A DNA stretch of 37,677 bases, from assembly GCA_940588625.1 (NCBI GenBank), contig CALNPU010000016.1, forward strand, positions 1-37,677, written 5' to 3'. Positions 20,415 through 32,500 of the stretch are shown piece by piece. Both the position numbers and the translations under genes were made by a program. The first letter of the stretch is position 1. Each line of letters opens with the position of its first letter. The notes below the pieces were generated by a model. The model saw only the letters and a list, made by a program, of their open reading frames with translations. It was not told the DNA's origin and did not search any database. Source of the DNA: an uncultured Caballeronia sp. (GTDB lineage: Bacteria > Pseudomonadota > Gammaproteobacteria > Burkholderiales > Burkholderiaceae).

Positions 20415-22103
20415 ATGTGCAAACTTCGCTCGCAACAATGGTTCAGCACACACGGCAAGGATGGTTTCATTCACCGCTCGTGGATGAAAAACCAGGGCAT
20501 TCCTCACGACAATTTCGATAGCCGTCCGGTGATCGGCATCTGTAACACCTGGTCGGAATTGACGCCGTGCAATGCTCATTTCCGCGAGCTGGCCGACTAC
20601 ATGAAACGCGGTGTTCGCGAGGTGGGTGGGCTGCCGCTCGAATTCCCGGTGATGTCGCTCGGCGAGTCGAGCCTGAGATCGACCGCCATGCTGTTTCGCA
20701 ATCTCGCATCCATGGACGTGGAAGAATCCATTCGCGGCAATCCGCTTGACGGCGTGATCCTGCTTGTCGACTGCGACAAAACCACGCCCGCGTTGCTGAT
20801 GGGCGCGGCGTCGTGCAACCTACCCGCGCTTGCTGTATCGGACCCATGCTGAACGGGCGGTATCGCGGCAAGCCTATCGGCTCGGGCACGGGCATCTGGC
20901 AGATGTCTGAGGAAGTGCGCGCAGGCACCATGACACAAGAGGAATTCACTGAAGCCCAGTCATGCATGAACCGTTCGCGAGGACATTGCATGACGATGGG
21001 CACGGCCTCCATGGCGTCGATGGTCGAAGCGCTGGGCATGGGGCTTGCCGCATAACGCAGCCATTCCCGCCGTCGACGCCCGCCGTCAGGTGCTGGCGCA
21101 TATGGCGGGCCGGCGTATTGTTGACATGGTGCACGAAGACCTCACCATGGACCGCATCCTCACGCGCGAAGCCTTCGAGAACGCAATTCGCACGAATGCC
21201 GCGATTGGCGGATCGACGAACGCGGTGGTGCATCTGATCGCGATCACCAGGCGCATTGGCGTGCCGTTGACGCTCGCGATTGGGAACTGGGTGCGGACGT
21301 GCCGTGCCTCGTGAATCTCCAGCCGTCGGGCGAATCCTGATGGAGGACTTCTACTACGCGGGTGGTTTGCCGGCCGTGCTGAAGCAACTTGGCGAACAAG
21401 GTCTGCTGCACAAGGACGCGCTGACCGTGAACGGCAAGACGATCTGGGACAACGTGTCCGGTGCCCGCAATGACGACGAAAAAGTCATCACGCTGTTTGC
21501 AGCGCCGTTCAAGCCCAAGGCCGGTATCGCCGTGCTGAGGAGAAATCTTGCGCCGAATGGCGCGGTGATCAAACCATTGGTGGCAACGCAACATTTGCTG
21601 AAACATCGCGGCCGCGCGGTCGTGTTCGAGACTGTGGAGGAGTTGCACGCGAAGGTGGACGACGAAATGCTCGATATCGACGAGCATTGCGTGATGGTGT
21701 TGAAGGGCGCAGGGTCGAAGGGTTATCCGGGTTTTGCTGAAGTCGGCAACATGCCGCTGCCAAAAAAGGGGCTGCAAAAAACATGGTCCGTATCTCGGAT
21801 GGCCGGATAGAATGGCACCGCGTATGGCGCGGTCGTATTGCATGTGTCGCCGGAAGCGGCAGCGGGCGGTCCGCTGGCGTTCGTGGACCGGTTCGAACTC
21901 GATGTCGAGGCACGCCGGCTGCATCTGGAAGTGTCCGATGAAGAAGCTTGACCGGCGGCGTGCGGCATGGTGTCCAGGCCGGCGTCGCCTCTGCGCGGTT
22001 ATGTGAAGCTCTAAGTTGATCACGTGCTGCAGGCGGACGAGGGCGCGGACCTCGATTTCCGGTCGGCGTGAGCGGCGCACCCGTGCCGCGCGAATCTCAC
22101 TGA
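20415..22103 (+). pseudogene. IlvD/Edd-family sugar-acid dehydratase (pentonate type), multiply frameshifted
   Basis: IlvD/Edd enzymes are iron-sulfur dehydratases; this one resembles the L-arabonate/pentonate branch rather than branched-chain IlvD. CAGGAGA precedes the ATG at 20415. The start reads SWMKNQGIPHDNFDSRPVIG, ICNTWSELTPCNAHFRELAD with a cluster cysteine, and LLVDCDKTTPALLMGAASCN (usually LLVGCDKT, so Gly to Asp next to a cluster Cys). Frame breaks occur near 20848, 21050, 21285 and 21335 and again after PLPKKGLQK near 21785. Later pieces are NAAIPAVDARRQ, FENAIRTNAAIGGSTNAVVH, FYYAGGLPAVLKQLGEQGLL and KGAGSKGYPGFAEVGNMPLP. The last, PVPRESH, ends at the TGA at 22103. A stop (TAA for Tyr) also interrupts YVKL-VDHV. 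It is thoroughly inactivated. Confidence 0.88.
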
Positions 22104-22122
22104 ACATTGAAGATCAGGTTCA

Positions 22123-23024
22123 ATGCATACGACTTTGAAACACGACTATTCACCCGCCGGCATCTGGCCAGTCCTCTACGCTTATTTCGATGAACAACCA
22201 GCTTGATCGTGACGCCATGCGCGTGCAGGTCGAGCGGACCATTGCCGCGGGTGTTCCCGGCATCGTGACACTAGGGCTTGCAACCAAGGTTCAGCGGCTG
22301 TCGCGCGCTGAGCGTGAGCAGCTTGTGAACTGGGCGCGCGAGGACATTGGATCTCGCGTCCCGCTGGCGGTTACCGCCACCGGTGACACCGTCCGGGAGC
22401 AGACCGAATTCGGCAACTGGGATGTGGCGCACGGCGCGCAATGGCTGATCCTGCAACCACCATCCACGCGTACCGAGCCCGAGCGGTTTTACTTCGATTT
22501 CTTCGCCGCCGTCATGAATGGTTCGACCGGCACAGCCGGCGCGGGCATTCAAAACGCCGAGTATCTGGGCGTCGGTCTGTCGCCGGAAGCACTGGCCGAA
22601 CTTTCGCTGGTTAAATAAAGGGTGAGGGCGCGGCGGACAGTATTGCGTACGACCATCGACTGCCTGGCTGCGGCCGGCAGCACAATGCCCGTCTTCAACG
22701 GGCGCGGCGGGGCAGGAGTTGCTCGACAACCTGCGCGCCGGCTGCGCGGGCATGATCGTCGCGCCTGACAGCTTCGATCATCAGGTACGAATCTATCGGG
22801 CATTCGCGAGTGACCCGGCTGCGGCGCAGCGGCACTATGAGGACGTGTTGCCGGCGATTGTTTTCGTGATGCAGTCGCTTGACGCGCTCACCTGCTATGG
22901 CAAGCGCATTGCGGCATGGCGAATGGGGTTTGAGGTCAGGCACGACCGCGGCATTGCCCCGAGTGCGTTCGGACTGGAATGTGCCCGGCGATTCGCCGAT
23001 AGCCTCGGACCGTACGCGGGTTGA
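22123..23024 (+). pseudogene. DapA/KDG-aldolase family enzyme, frameshifted
   Basis: This family of TIM-barrel Schiff-base lyases includes dihydrodipicolinate synthase and keto-deoxy-sugar-acid dehydratases/aldolases. Given its place behind a pentonate-type dehydratase, a 2-keto-3-deoxy-pentonate enzyme is the best inference. The start MHTTLKHDYSPAGIWPVLYA (ATG at 22123) breaks at about 22200. Then QVERTIAAGVPGIVTLGLAT, REDIGSRVPLAVTATGDTVR and YLGVGLSPEALAELS follow to a stop at 22618. After two more shifts, MPVFNGRGG and ELLDNLRAGCAGMIVAPDSF lead to SAFGLECARRFADSLGPYAG and the TGA at 23024. At least three frame breaks are present, so it is not functional. Confidence 0.8.
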
Positions 23025-23031
23025 AACCGAG

Positions 23032-24492
23032 TCAAAGAATGGGTGAAAACAAGCGCGCGACGTGCATTGTCATGCGGCGCCACGCGGGTGCGCCGAGATA
23101 ATCGTCGTGGCTAATTTCCCATGATTGCGCGAAGTCGTCGAGGAGCATTTTCTCGACTTCGCTGGCAAAGCCGCGGTCCACGGTCAGGACCATGAGCTCG
23201 AAGTTGAGGCGAAACGAGCGGTTGTCGAGATTCGCGCTGCCGATAGCGGTGGACATGTCGTCCACCAGCACCACTTTCTGATGCAGGAAGCCCGGGCGAT
23301 ATCGATAAATCTTCACGCCTGCGAGCAGCGCATCGTAGGCATAGAGTTTCGATGCGGCGAACACCACGCGATGATCGCGGCGGCTCGGAATCAGGATACG
23401 CACGTCCACGCCGCGCAATACGGCGAGCCGCAGCGCGGAAAACACGGCTTCGTCGGGGATGAGATACGGCGTCGTGATCCAGATCCGCGAACGCGCCGCG
23501 TTGATTGCCTCGACGAAAAACAGCGAGCACGTTTCCTGATGGTCGGCGGGGCCGCTCGCGAGGACGAGGCAACTCATGTCGTGCGCTGATGTCTTCGATG
23601 CCTCCACTTCCGGAATGCGCTGCGTCGCCCAGTACCAGTCTTCAACGAACACGAACTGGATGCTCGCGACCGCCGGACCGCGCACTTCAATGTGGGTATC
23701 GCGCCAGGGCGACAAACGCGGATTCGCGCCGAGATATTCCACGCCTACGTTGTGACCGCCGACGAACGCGCATTCGCCGTCAACCACCACGATCTTGCGA
23801 TGATTGCGAAAGTTGATCTGGAAGCGATTGACGAACTTGCGCTTGGTCGCGAACGGATGCGTCTGCACGCCGTCCGCGCGCAAGGTGTCGACGTAGCGTT
23901 TCGGCAAATCGAAGCTGCCGATACTGTCGTAGAGAAAATAGACCCGCACGCCTTGCTGCGCTTTCTTGATCAGCAGGTCTTTCAGCTTATTGCCGAGTTC
24001 ATCGTCGCGGACGATGAAAAACTGCACGATCACATAGACCTTTGCGACCTCGATGGCCTTGAAGATTGCGTCGAAGGTGGCGTCGCCATTGATCAGCACA
24101 CGCACCGAGTTGCCGCGCAGGAACGGCATGCCGCTCAAACGCGTCAGCGCGCGTATGGTCGGATGCCCCAGATACTCCGCTGGGTCCCCCGCTGCCGCGC
24201 CGCGCAGGCGGGCGGCTTCGGGGAAATTCCATTCCGCCGGGTGCGTGCTCTTACGCAGGATCTCGTTTTCCAGCCGACGCGCGTCGATATATCCGGCGAA
24301 CTTACTGCGCCCGAGAAAGAGATATGGGATCAGCGTGAAGTAGGGCATGGCGACCAGCGACACGGCCCACGCGACCGCGCCTTGCGAGGTGCGCGTGTTG
24401 AGCACTGCGTGGCATGCTGCGGTCGCGCCCAGCAAATGGGCGATGATCACAAACGTGCCGAGATGAAGCCAATCCTGCCACTCGAAGTGCAT
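23032..24492 (-). CDS. cls: cardiolipin synthase
   Basis: Cls joins two phosphatidylglycerol molecules (or a PG/PE pair) to cardiolipin at the inner membrane. The 486-residue product has two N-terminal membrane segments (about residues 10-30 and 40-60) and two phospholipase-D HKD motifs: NHRKIVVVDGECAFVGG (H231, K233, D238) and LHQKVVLVDDMSTAIGSAN (H404, K406, D411). The second is followed by LDNRSFRLNFE. The ATG at 24492 lies 33 bases after the prmB stop on the same strand, so it may be the last gene of the dap/prmB operon. It is full length and intact. It converges with the dead dapA-like gene. Confidence 0.92.
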   Translation of the reverse strand: MHFEWQDWLHLGTFVIIAHLLGATAACHAVLNTRTSQGAVAWAVSLVAMPYFTLIPYLFLGRSKFAGYIDARRLENEILRKSTHPAEWNFPEAARLRGAAAGDPAEYLGHPTIRALTRLSGMPFLRGNSVRVLINGDATFDAIFKAIEVAKVYVIVQFFIVRDDELGNKLKDLLIKKAQQGVRVYFLYDSIGSFDLPKRYVDTLRADGVQTHPFATKRKFVNRFQINFRNHRKIVVVDGECAFVGGHNVGVEYLGANPRLSPWRDTHIEVRGPAVASIQFVFVEDWYWATQRIPEVEASKTSAHDMSCLVLASGPADHQETCSLFFVEAINAARSRIWITTPYLIPDEAVFSALRLAVLRGVDVRILIPSRRDHRVVFAASKLYAYDALLAGVKIYRYRPGFLHQKVVLVDDMSTAIGSANLDNRSFRLNFELMVLTVDRGFASEVEKMLLDDFAQSWEISHDDYLGAPAWRRMTMHVARLFSPIL

Positions 24493-24525
24493 GTACGCGG
24501 TGCCTGGAAGTCGAGAGTTGTGCCG

Positions 24526-25410
24526 TTAGCCCGGCAAGTCGGCTGCTTGGACGAGAAACACGTTGTCGTCGCCCGCGCTGGTCGAGAGCCAGACAAGGTC
24601 TAGGCCACCGAGCGTAGCTTCCACGTTGGCCCGTTCGGTGCCGATTTCGACCACGAGCACGCCGTCTTCGGTCAGCCACTTGCGTGCTTCACTTACGATC
24701 CGCTTCACAATGTCCATGCCGTCCGCTCCGCCTGCGAGCGCAAGTTTCGGCTCGTGCCGATATTCGGCGGGCAGGGTCTGCATGGCAAGCGCGTTAACGT
24801 AGGGCGGATTCGTGACGATGACTTCGTAGCGGCCAACGGGCAGTGGGACGAACAGATCGCCCTCATACAACGCGACACGCGAATCCAGGTCGTAATCGTC
24901 CACGTTCCTATGTGCGACTTCCAGCGCGGGCGCGGAGATGTCGACCGCGTCAATGTCAGCGTTCTGGAACGCCTGCGCCGCCAGAATCGCGAGGCAGCCG
25001 GAGCCAGTGCAGAGTTCCAGCACGCGTGACACTTCGTCGGGGTCCTGCACATAGGGCTGCAAGCCATCCTGCAACAACTCGCCGATGAACGAACGCGGCA
25101 CGATCACGCGCTCATCCACGTAGAAACGGTGTCCGTGCATCCACGCTTCGTGCGTGATGTACGCCGCCGGTACGCGATCAGTCGCGCGGCGCTCGATCAC
25201 TTTCATGATGGCGTCGATTTCGGTGTCCAGCAGGCGGGCGTCGAGGAACGGATCGAGCGTGTCGCGCGGCAAGTGCAGGGTATGCAACACGAGGTACGCG
25301 GCTTCATCGAATGCATTCGACGAACCGTGGCCAAACGACAAATCTGCCGCGGTGAAACGCGAGACGGCGAAACGCAGCAGATCGCGAACGGTGGTGAAGG
25401 GAAGCGCCAT
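24526..25410 (-). CDS. prmB: 50S ribosomal protein uL3 glutamine methyltransferase
   Basis: PrmB N5-methylates a glutamine of ribosomal protein uL3. The 294-residue product starts at the ATG at 25410 (MALPFTTVRDLLRFAVSRFT) with GGAGC about 7 bases upstream; an upstream in-frame start would overlap dapE. It has the SAM-binding motif ELCTGSGCLAI (about 132-142), the catalytic NPPY motif at 201-204 that marks glutamine methyltransferases of the PrmB/PrmC type, and AYITHEAWMHGHRFYVDERV, typical of PrmB. It follows dapE closely. No defect is seen. Confidence 0.92.
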   Translation of the reverse strand: MALPFTTVRDLLRFAVSRFTAADLSFGHGSSNAFDEAAYLVLHTLHLPRDTLDPFLDARLLDTEIDAIMKVIERRATDRVPAAYITHEAWMHGHRFYVDERVIVPRSFIGELLQDGLQPYVQDPDEVSRVLELCTGSGCLAILAAQAFQNADIDAVDISAPALEVAHRNVDDYDLDSRVALYEGDLFVPLPVGRYEVIVTNPPYVNALAMQTLPAEYRHEPKLALAGGADGMDIVKRIVSEARKWLTEDGVLVVEIGTERANVEATLGGLDLVWLSTSAGDDNVFLVQAADLPG

Positions 25411-25438
25411 CGCAAGCTCCTTATAAGAGTGAGTCGGA

Positions 25439-26593
<1,155 letters not shown>

Positions 26594-26711
26594 TCAATAA
26601 AAATGCCGGCGCGGCGGTCGGCAGGGATCAAGATTCGCGCCGTCATCATCGGGCAGCGGCAGCAATACCGCCCTTAAATTCCAGACTCTAAACGAACAGC
26701 GATTCGTACTT

Positions 26712-27033
26712 TTAGGCGTCGAAACCGCGCGATTCCACGCGGCCGTTGACCACGAGCACGGGCCGCTTGATGATCGACGGCTTATGGATCATCAACGTGA
26801 TCGCGCCTGCCGTGGAGGTGGGTGTCCGGACCACGCCAGGTCGTGCCGCGCCGGTTGATCAGTTCGTCGAGCGTGACGTCCTTCAACCAGTCCTGCAACA
26901 AGGCCGTCGATACCCCAGCTTTCTTGAAGTCGTGGAATTCGAACGGCACGTCATGTTCTTCCAGCCACACGCGTGCTTTTTTCACGGTGTCGCAATTCGG
27001 AATCCCATACACGACGATCTTTTTCGCGGCCAT
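26712..27033 (-). pseudogene. ArsC/Spx-family reductase-like protein, frameshifted
   Basis: The family comprises small thioredoxin-fold proteins related to arsenate reductase and Spx/MgsR; the role of the version in dap operons is not known to me. From the ATG at 27033, MAAKKIVVYGIPNCDTVKKA-RVWLEEH (single active-site-type cysteine, C14) is followed by FKKAGVSTALLQDWLKDVTL and INRRGTTWRG. Near 26820-26830 the frame shifts and some bases seem lost. The usual end STAGAITLMIHKPSIIKRPV-LVVNGRVESRGFDA is readable in another frame to the TAA at 26712. The broken protein would lack the C-terminal KRP loop. It sits 3 bases after the dapD stop. Confidence 0.8.
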
Positions 27034-27036
27034 GGA

Positions 27037-27864
27037 TCAATCGCCTCGCAGCAGCTCGTTCAGGCCAACCTTGGCGCGCGTCTTCGCGTCCACCTTCTTC
27101 ACGATCACCGCGCAGTACAGGCTGTGCGAACCGTCCTTCGAAGGCAAGTTGCCCGCGACCACCACCGAGCCCGCCGGAATGCGGCCATACGTGACCGAAC
27201 CGGTTTCGCGGTCGTAAATTTTGGTGCTCTGGCCGAGATACACGCCCATGGAGATGACCGATTTCTCTTCCACGATCACGCCTTCCACCACTTCCGAACG
27301 CGCACCGATGAAGCAGTTGTCTTCAATGATCACCGGGTTCGCCTGCAGAGGCTCTAGCACGCCGCCAATGCCCACGCCGCCCGACAAATGCACGTTCTTG
27401 CCGATCTGCGCGCACGAGCCGACGGTAGCCCACGTATCTACCATCGTGCCTTCATCCACATAGGCGCCGATGTTCGTGTACGACGGCATCAACACCACGT
27501 TCTTCGCGATAAACGAACCGCGGCGCGCGATGGCCGGCGGCACGATGCGAAAGCCGCCCGCAGCGAAATCCTCAACCGCGTAGTTCGCGAACTTCGACGG
27601 CACTTTGTCGTAGAACTGGCTGTAACCGCCAGCCGGCATGGGTGCGTTGTCTTCCAGCCGGAACGACAGCAATACCGCTTTCTTCAGCCATTGATTGACC
27701 ACCCATTCGCCGTCCCGTTTCTCGGCGACGCGCAACAGGCCTTTGTCGAGTTGCTCGATGGCGTGAGCGACGGCGTCGCGCACCTCGGCTGCGGCCACTT
27801 TCGGCGACAGCTCGACGCGGTTGTCCCAGGCGGTATCAATGATCTGCTGAAGTTGTTGCGACAT
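27037..27864 (-). CDS. dapD: 2,3,4,5-tetrahydropyridine-2,6-dicarboxylate N-succinyltransferase
   Basis: DapD succinylates tetrahydrodipicolinate in the succinylase branch of lysine/DAP synthesis. The 275-residue product has the standard length and pattern: an N-terminal helical domain ([20 protein letters not shown]), then a left-handed beta-helix with hexapeptide repeats, including [40 protein letters not shown] and [18 protein letters not shown]. The catalytic glycine-rich and Asp/Glu positions of the family appear intact. It lies directly downstream of the dead dapC and upstream of the arsC-like remnant and dapE, forming one minus-strand operon. Confidence 0.94.
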   Translation of the reverse strand: MSQQLQQIIDTAWDNRVELSPKVAAAEVRDAVAHAIEQLDKGLLRVAEKRDGEWVVNQWLKKAVLLSFRLEDNAPMPAGGYSQFYDKVPSKFANYAVEDFAAGGFRIVPPAIARRGSFIAKNVVLMPSYTNIGAYVDEGTMVDTWATVGSCAQIGKNVHLSGGVGIGGVLEPLQANPVIIEDNCFIGARSEVVEGVIVEEKSVISMGVYLGQSTKIYDRETGSVTYGRIPAGSVVVAGNLPSKDGSHSLYCAVIVKKVDAKTRAKVGLNELLRGD

Positions 27865-27902
27865 GGTCGTGACTTAAGTGAGTGCTGTGATTAAGGAGGG
27901 AT

Positions 27903-29121
27903 TTACTGCGCCAGCGTGCGGCAGAACTCGACGATGCGCCGGGCACCTTCCACGCATTCGTCGACATCCACGACTAGCGCGATACGGATGAAACCGCTGC
28001 CGGGATTCGTGCGCCTTGGGCGTCTCGTGCCAGATACACGAGCCCGGCGCAAAACCATTGCAGTATAGTCGGCGTAAAAGCGCGCGGCAAACTCGGTGTC
28101 GGTGAGGCCGGTGCGCGCTACGTTTGCCCACAGGTAAAAGGTAGAACGCGGTGTCGGGCAGGCGGACATCGAGCACGTCGGCGAGCATGGGCGTGACGGT
28201 CGTGAATTTCTTCAGGTACAGCGCGCGGTTGTTGCGCACGTGCGCTTCGTCTTTCCACGCCACGCCACTCGCCGCCTGGAAGATGGGCGAGAGCACTGCG
28301 CCGTGATAGGTGCGGTAGAGCAGGAATTGCTTGAGTATCGATGCATCGCCGGCGACGAACCCGAGCGCATGCCGCCGGGCACGTTGGAGCGCTTCGAGAG
28401 GCTGGAGAGCATCACCAGCCGTTCGAAACCGCGGCCAAGTTTGTGCGCAGCCTCCAGCCCGCCCAGCGGTGGTGTGGCTTCGTTGAAATAGATCTCGGAA
28501 TAGCATTCGTCCGAGGCGATCACGAAACCGTGCCAATCCGAGAGCGCGAATAGCTTGCGCCAGTCTTCCGCATCAGCACGGCCCCGGTCGGGTTGCCGGG
28601 CGAGCAGACGTAGAGCAGTTGCGTGCGTGCCCAGACGGCGTCGGGTACGGCTGCATAGTCGCAGGCGAGACTGCGCGCCGGATTGCTGTTCACGAAGTAC
28701 GGCTTGGCGCCGGCCAGCAAGGCCGCGCCTTCGTAGATCCGATAGAACGGGTTGGGGCAGACGACAACGGGTGGTTCACGGGTGCTGTGGCTGTCGATCA
28801 CGGTTTGCGCCAGCGAGAACAAGGCTTCGCGCGAGCCGGAGACGTGCAGGACTTCCGTGGCCGCGTTGACGGCGGGCAGCGCTGCTTCGTCCAGTCGGCT
28901 ATGGCTTGGCGCAACGGCTCGCTGCCTGCAGTGGCGGGATAGGACGCGAGACCGGATATCGCATTGACGACGGCCTCGCGGATCAGCGCTAGCGTTGCAT
29001 GTTTCGGCTCGCCGATACCAAAGCTGATCGGCGCCAGATCCGCACGCGGCGTGACGCCCTTGAATAGCGCGCGCAGCTTTTCGAATGGATACGACTAAAG
29101 TTTCTGGAGAAGTGGATTCAC
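27903..29121 (-). pseudogene. dapC: succinyldiaminopimelate aminotransferase, multiply broken
   Basis: DapC is the PLP aminotransferase between DapD and DapE. The start VNPLLQKL (GTG at 29121) is followed by TAG where relatives have Gln (CAG to TAG), then YPFEKLRALFKGVTPRADLA, PISFGIGEPKHATLALIREA and LASYPATAGSEPLRQAIADW. Frame is lost near 28890. It resumes at about 28870 with VSGSREALFSLAQTVID, then PPVVVCPNPFYRIYEGAALL and LLYVCSPGNPTGAVLM, and is lost again near 28560. VMLSSLSKRSNVPGGMRSG holds the PLP-lysine region (SLSKRSN). More shifts lead to SGFIRIALVVDVDECVEGA and the TAA at 27903. At least four lesions. Its step could be taken over by ArgD, which is known to have this side activity in other bacteria. 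Confidence 0.9.
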
Positions 29122-29595
29122 GGCGAAGTCGGGTGCGGACGATGAAACGACAAACTTCAAATTATAGCCCCCGTCGCCCCCTGGTTGGGTTTGCTGGCTC
29201 TTTGAGGGGGGGCTGGAAGACCGGTTCCTGCAGTGCGCCGGCATTGGGCAACTGCCGCCGCTAAGCCGAAATCGACCGGCATTGACCCTGGCAGACCCCC
29301 GGCCGGCCCTTCGTTGCGAGCGGAAATCCCTGCGTTAGCAAACCAAAAGAATTCAAGACGGGCGATGGTACGATTGTCATAGTTCGCCGGGTTGTGTGCT
29401 TGCGGTTGGTTATATATATAAGCTGTCAAGCAAGAGCATCATGGGTTGCGCGCCGTCGCTTCAAACCGACGGAGTTCGGACCCACCGCCCGAGCGTTTTC
29501 GACTGGCGTTAGTTTTATCTCCTGCCGCACAAGCATCATGGCTCGGAGGCCCGCCGGCCGGTTCTCCCGAATTCTTTTCAATTAGCGATATCGCC
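29122..29595. other. intergenic region dapC/smc, promoters only
   Basis: About 470 bases separate the divergent dapC remnant and smc. An inverted repeat AGCCCCC (29166-29172) / GGGGGCT (29208-29214) brackets 35 bases. An AT-rich TTATATATATAAGC at about 29408-29421 is a reasonable promoter core for smc. I see no coding sequence with recognisable similarity; the frame that is open upstream of the smc start is not SMC-like. Confidence 0.4.
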
Positions 29596-32500
29596 GTGCG
29601 TCTGACCTCGATAAAACTCGCTGGCTTCAAGTCCTTCGTCGATCCCACCCATTTCCAGGTCCCAGGCCAGCTTGTCGGCGTGGTGGGCCCGAATGGCTGC
29701 GGCAAATCCAACATCATCGACGCCGTGCGCTGGGTGCTCGGCGAATCGCGCGCTTCCGAGCTGCGCGGCGAGTCGATGCAGGACGTGATCTTCAACGGCT
29801 CTACGGCGCGCAAGCCCGGTAGCCGCGCCAGCGTCGAACTCATCTTCGATAACGCCGACGGCCGCGCTGCCGGCCAGTGGGGCACCTACGCCGAAATCGC
29901 CGTGAAGCGCGTTCTCACGCGCGACGGCACCTCGAGCTACTACATCAACAACCTGTCGGCCCGCCGCCGCGATATCCAGGACATCTTCCTGGGCACAGGC
30001 CTCGGGCCACGCGCCTACGCGATCATCGGGCAAGGCATGATCGCGCGGATCATCGAGGCGAAACCCGAAGAACTGCGCGTGTTCCTGGAAGAAGCCGCAG
30101 GTGTGTCCAAGTACAAGGAACGCCGTCGCGAGACCGAAAACCGCCTGCACGACACGCGCGAAAACCTGACTCGCGTGGAAGACATCGTGCGCGAGTTGAG
30201 CGCGAATCTGGAAAAGCTCGAGGCCCAGGCTATTGTCGCGACGAAATACAAGACGCTGCAGGCCGAAGGCGAGGAAAAACAGCGTCTCCTGTGGTTGTTG
30301 CGCAAAAACGAGGCGGGCAACGAGTCGGAGCGCCAACAGCGCGCCATCAGCGACGCGCAGATTGAACTCGAGGCGCAAACCGCCAAGCTGCGCAAAGTCG
30401 AAGCGCAACTGGAAACGCTGCGGGTGGCGCACTACAATGCGAGCGACGCCATGCAGGGCGCCCAGGGCGCGCTATACGAAGCGAACTCGGAGGTGGCCAA
30501 GCTCGAGGCGGAGATCCGCTTTATCGTGGAATCGCGCAATCGGGTGCAGGCGCAGATCGCCGCATTGAGCGCTCAGCGCGAACAGTGGCAGATGCAGGCG
30601 GAGAAAGCCCGCGGCGAAATCACGGATGCCGAAAAGGCGCTGGCTATCGGCGAGGAAAAAGCGGCGATTAGGCAAGAAACGGCTGCCGCGAAACACGACG
30701 AACTGCCTGCGCTCGAGGCGCGTTTCCGCGACGCCCAGACCGAATTGAACGCCGAGCGCGGCGGTATCGCGCAGACCGAACAAGCGTTGAAACTCGAGGC
30801 CGCGCATCAGCGTAATGCCGATCAGCAACTGCAGCAATTGCAGCAGCGTCACGAACGCCTGAAAAGCGAAGCAAGCGGCCTGGACGCACCCGACGAAGCG
30901 CAACTCGGCGAGTTGCGCATGCAACTCGCCGAGCACGAAGAAATCTTGGCTGAAGCCCAAGCCCGTCTCTCCGATGCGGAGGATACGCTGCCGCGTCTGG
31001 ATGGCGAGCGTCGCGCGGCACAAGAAAAAGTGCAGGCCGAAAGCGCGCAGATTCACCAACTTGAAGCGCGGCTTGCGGCGTTAAAGCAATTGCAGGAAAA
31101 CGTCCAGACCGAAGGCAAGATCCAGCCGTGGCTCAATAAACACGAACTCGGTTCGTTGCCGCGCTTGTGGAAAAAGCTCCACATTGAAGCGGGTTGGGAA
31201 ACGGCGCTGGAGTCGGTTCTGCGTGAGCGGATCGCGGCGCTGGAAGTATCGAATCTCGACTGGGTGAAGGCGTTCGCGACCGACGCTCCGCCAGCCAAAC
31301 TGGCGTTCTATGCGCCGCCTAACGCCGGCCGGCCGCAGGAAGCGCCTGCCGGCTTGCGGCCGCTGCTTGCGCTGATCCGTATCGACGACGCCGGCCTGCG
31401 CGCCGTACTGACCGACTGGCTGGGTAACGTTTTTGTCGCCGATGACATCGCCCAGGCGCTTGCTTCGCGTTCGCAATTGCCGGACGGCGCTGCATACGTG
31501 GTGAAGGCGGGCCATGTAATGACGCGGGTTGGCGTGCAGCTTTACGCCGCCGACTCCGAACAGGCCGGCATGCTCGCCCGCCAGCAGGAAATCGAAAACC
31601 TGACGAAGCAAGTGCGTGCACAAGCCCTGCTCGCCGATGAAGCCAAGGCCGCGGCCGTGAGAGCGGAAGCGGCGCATACGCAGGCATCGGCGAGTCTTGG
31701 GGACACCCGTTCTTCTGCCGAACGCGCGACCCAGCGCGTTCATGCATTGCAAATGGATGTGTTGAAGCTCGCGCAGGCGCACGAGCGCTACATGCAGCGC
31801 AGTACGCAGATCCGCGAGGAACTGGCTGAAATCACCGCACAAATCGATGAACAGCGTGCGTTGCGCGCTGAGTCGGAAGCGAATTTTGAGCGCCACGACG
31901 GCGAACTCGCCGACTTGCAGGCGCGTTTCGAAGATCATCAACTGGCGTTCGAAGCACTCGACGAGGCGTTGACCAATGCCCGTCAGGAAGCGCGCGACCT
32001 CGAACGCGCTGCCACCGACGCCAGCTTCGCGGCGCGTGGGCTCGCGGCGAAGATCGACGAATACCGGCGCAACATCGAAACTGCGAAGGATCAGAGCGAA
32101 CACGTGGCCAGTGCCCTGGAAGACGCCCGTGCCGAACTCGAAACGATCAACGAACAGACCGCGCATAACAGCTTGCAGGACGCGCTCGAATTGCGCGCAG
32201 CCAAGGAAGAGGCGTTGCACTCGGCCCGCCTCGAACTCGACGATCTCACCGCGCGCCTGCGACAGGCCGACGAATTGCGGCTCATCGCGGAACGTTCGCT
32301 GCAGCCGTTGCGCGACAAGATCAGCGAATTGCAGTTGAAGGAACAGGCGGCGCGCATCAGCGGCGAGCAGTTTATCGAGCAACTGGCGGCTGCCGGTGTC
32401 GATGAAGTCGAGTTGCAGGCCAAGCTCACGCCGGACCTGAAACCTTCTTATCTGCAGGGCGAAGTCACGCGGCTGAATAACGTGATCGCGGCGCTTGGCG

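Noticed and set aside
22123..23024. The DapA-family gene as part of lysine biosynthesis
   Set aside because: It sits behind a pentonate-type dehydratase and GntR regulator and differs from standard DapA; a keto-deoxy sugar-acid role fits better, and it is broken while the lysine pathway must work.
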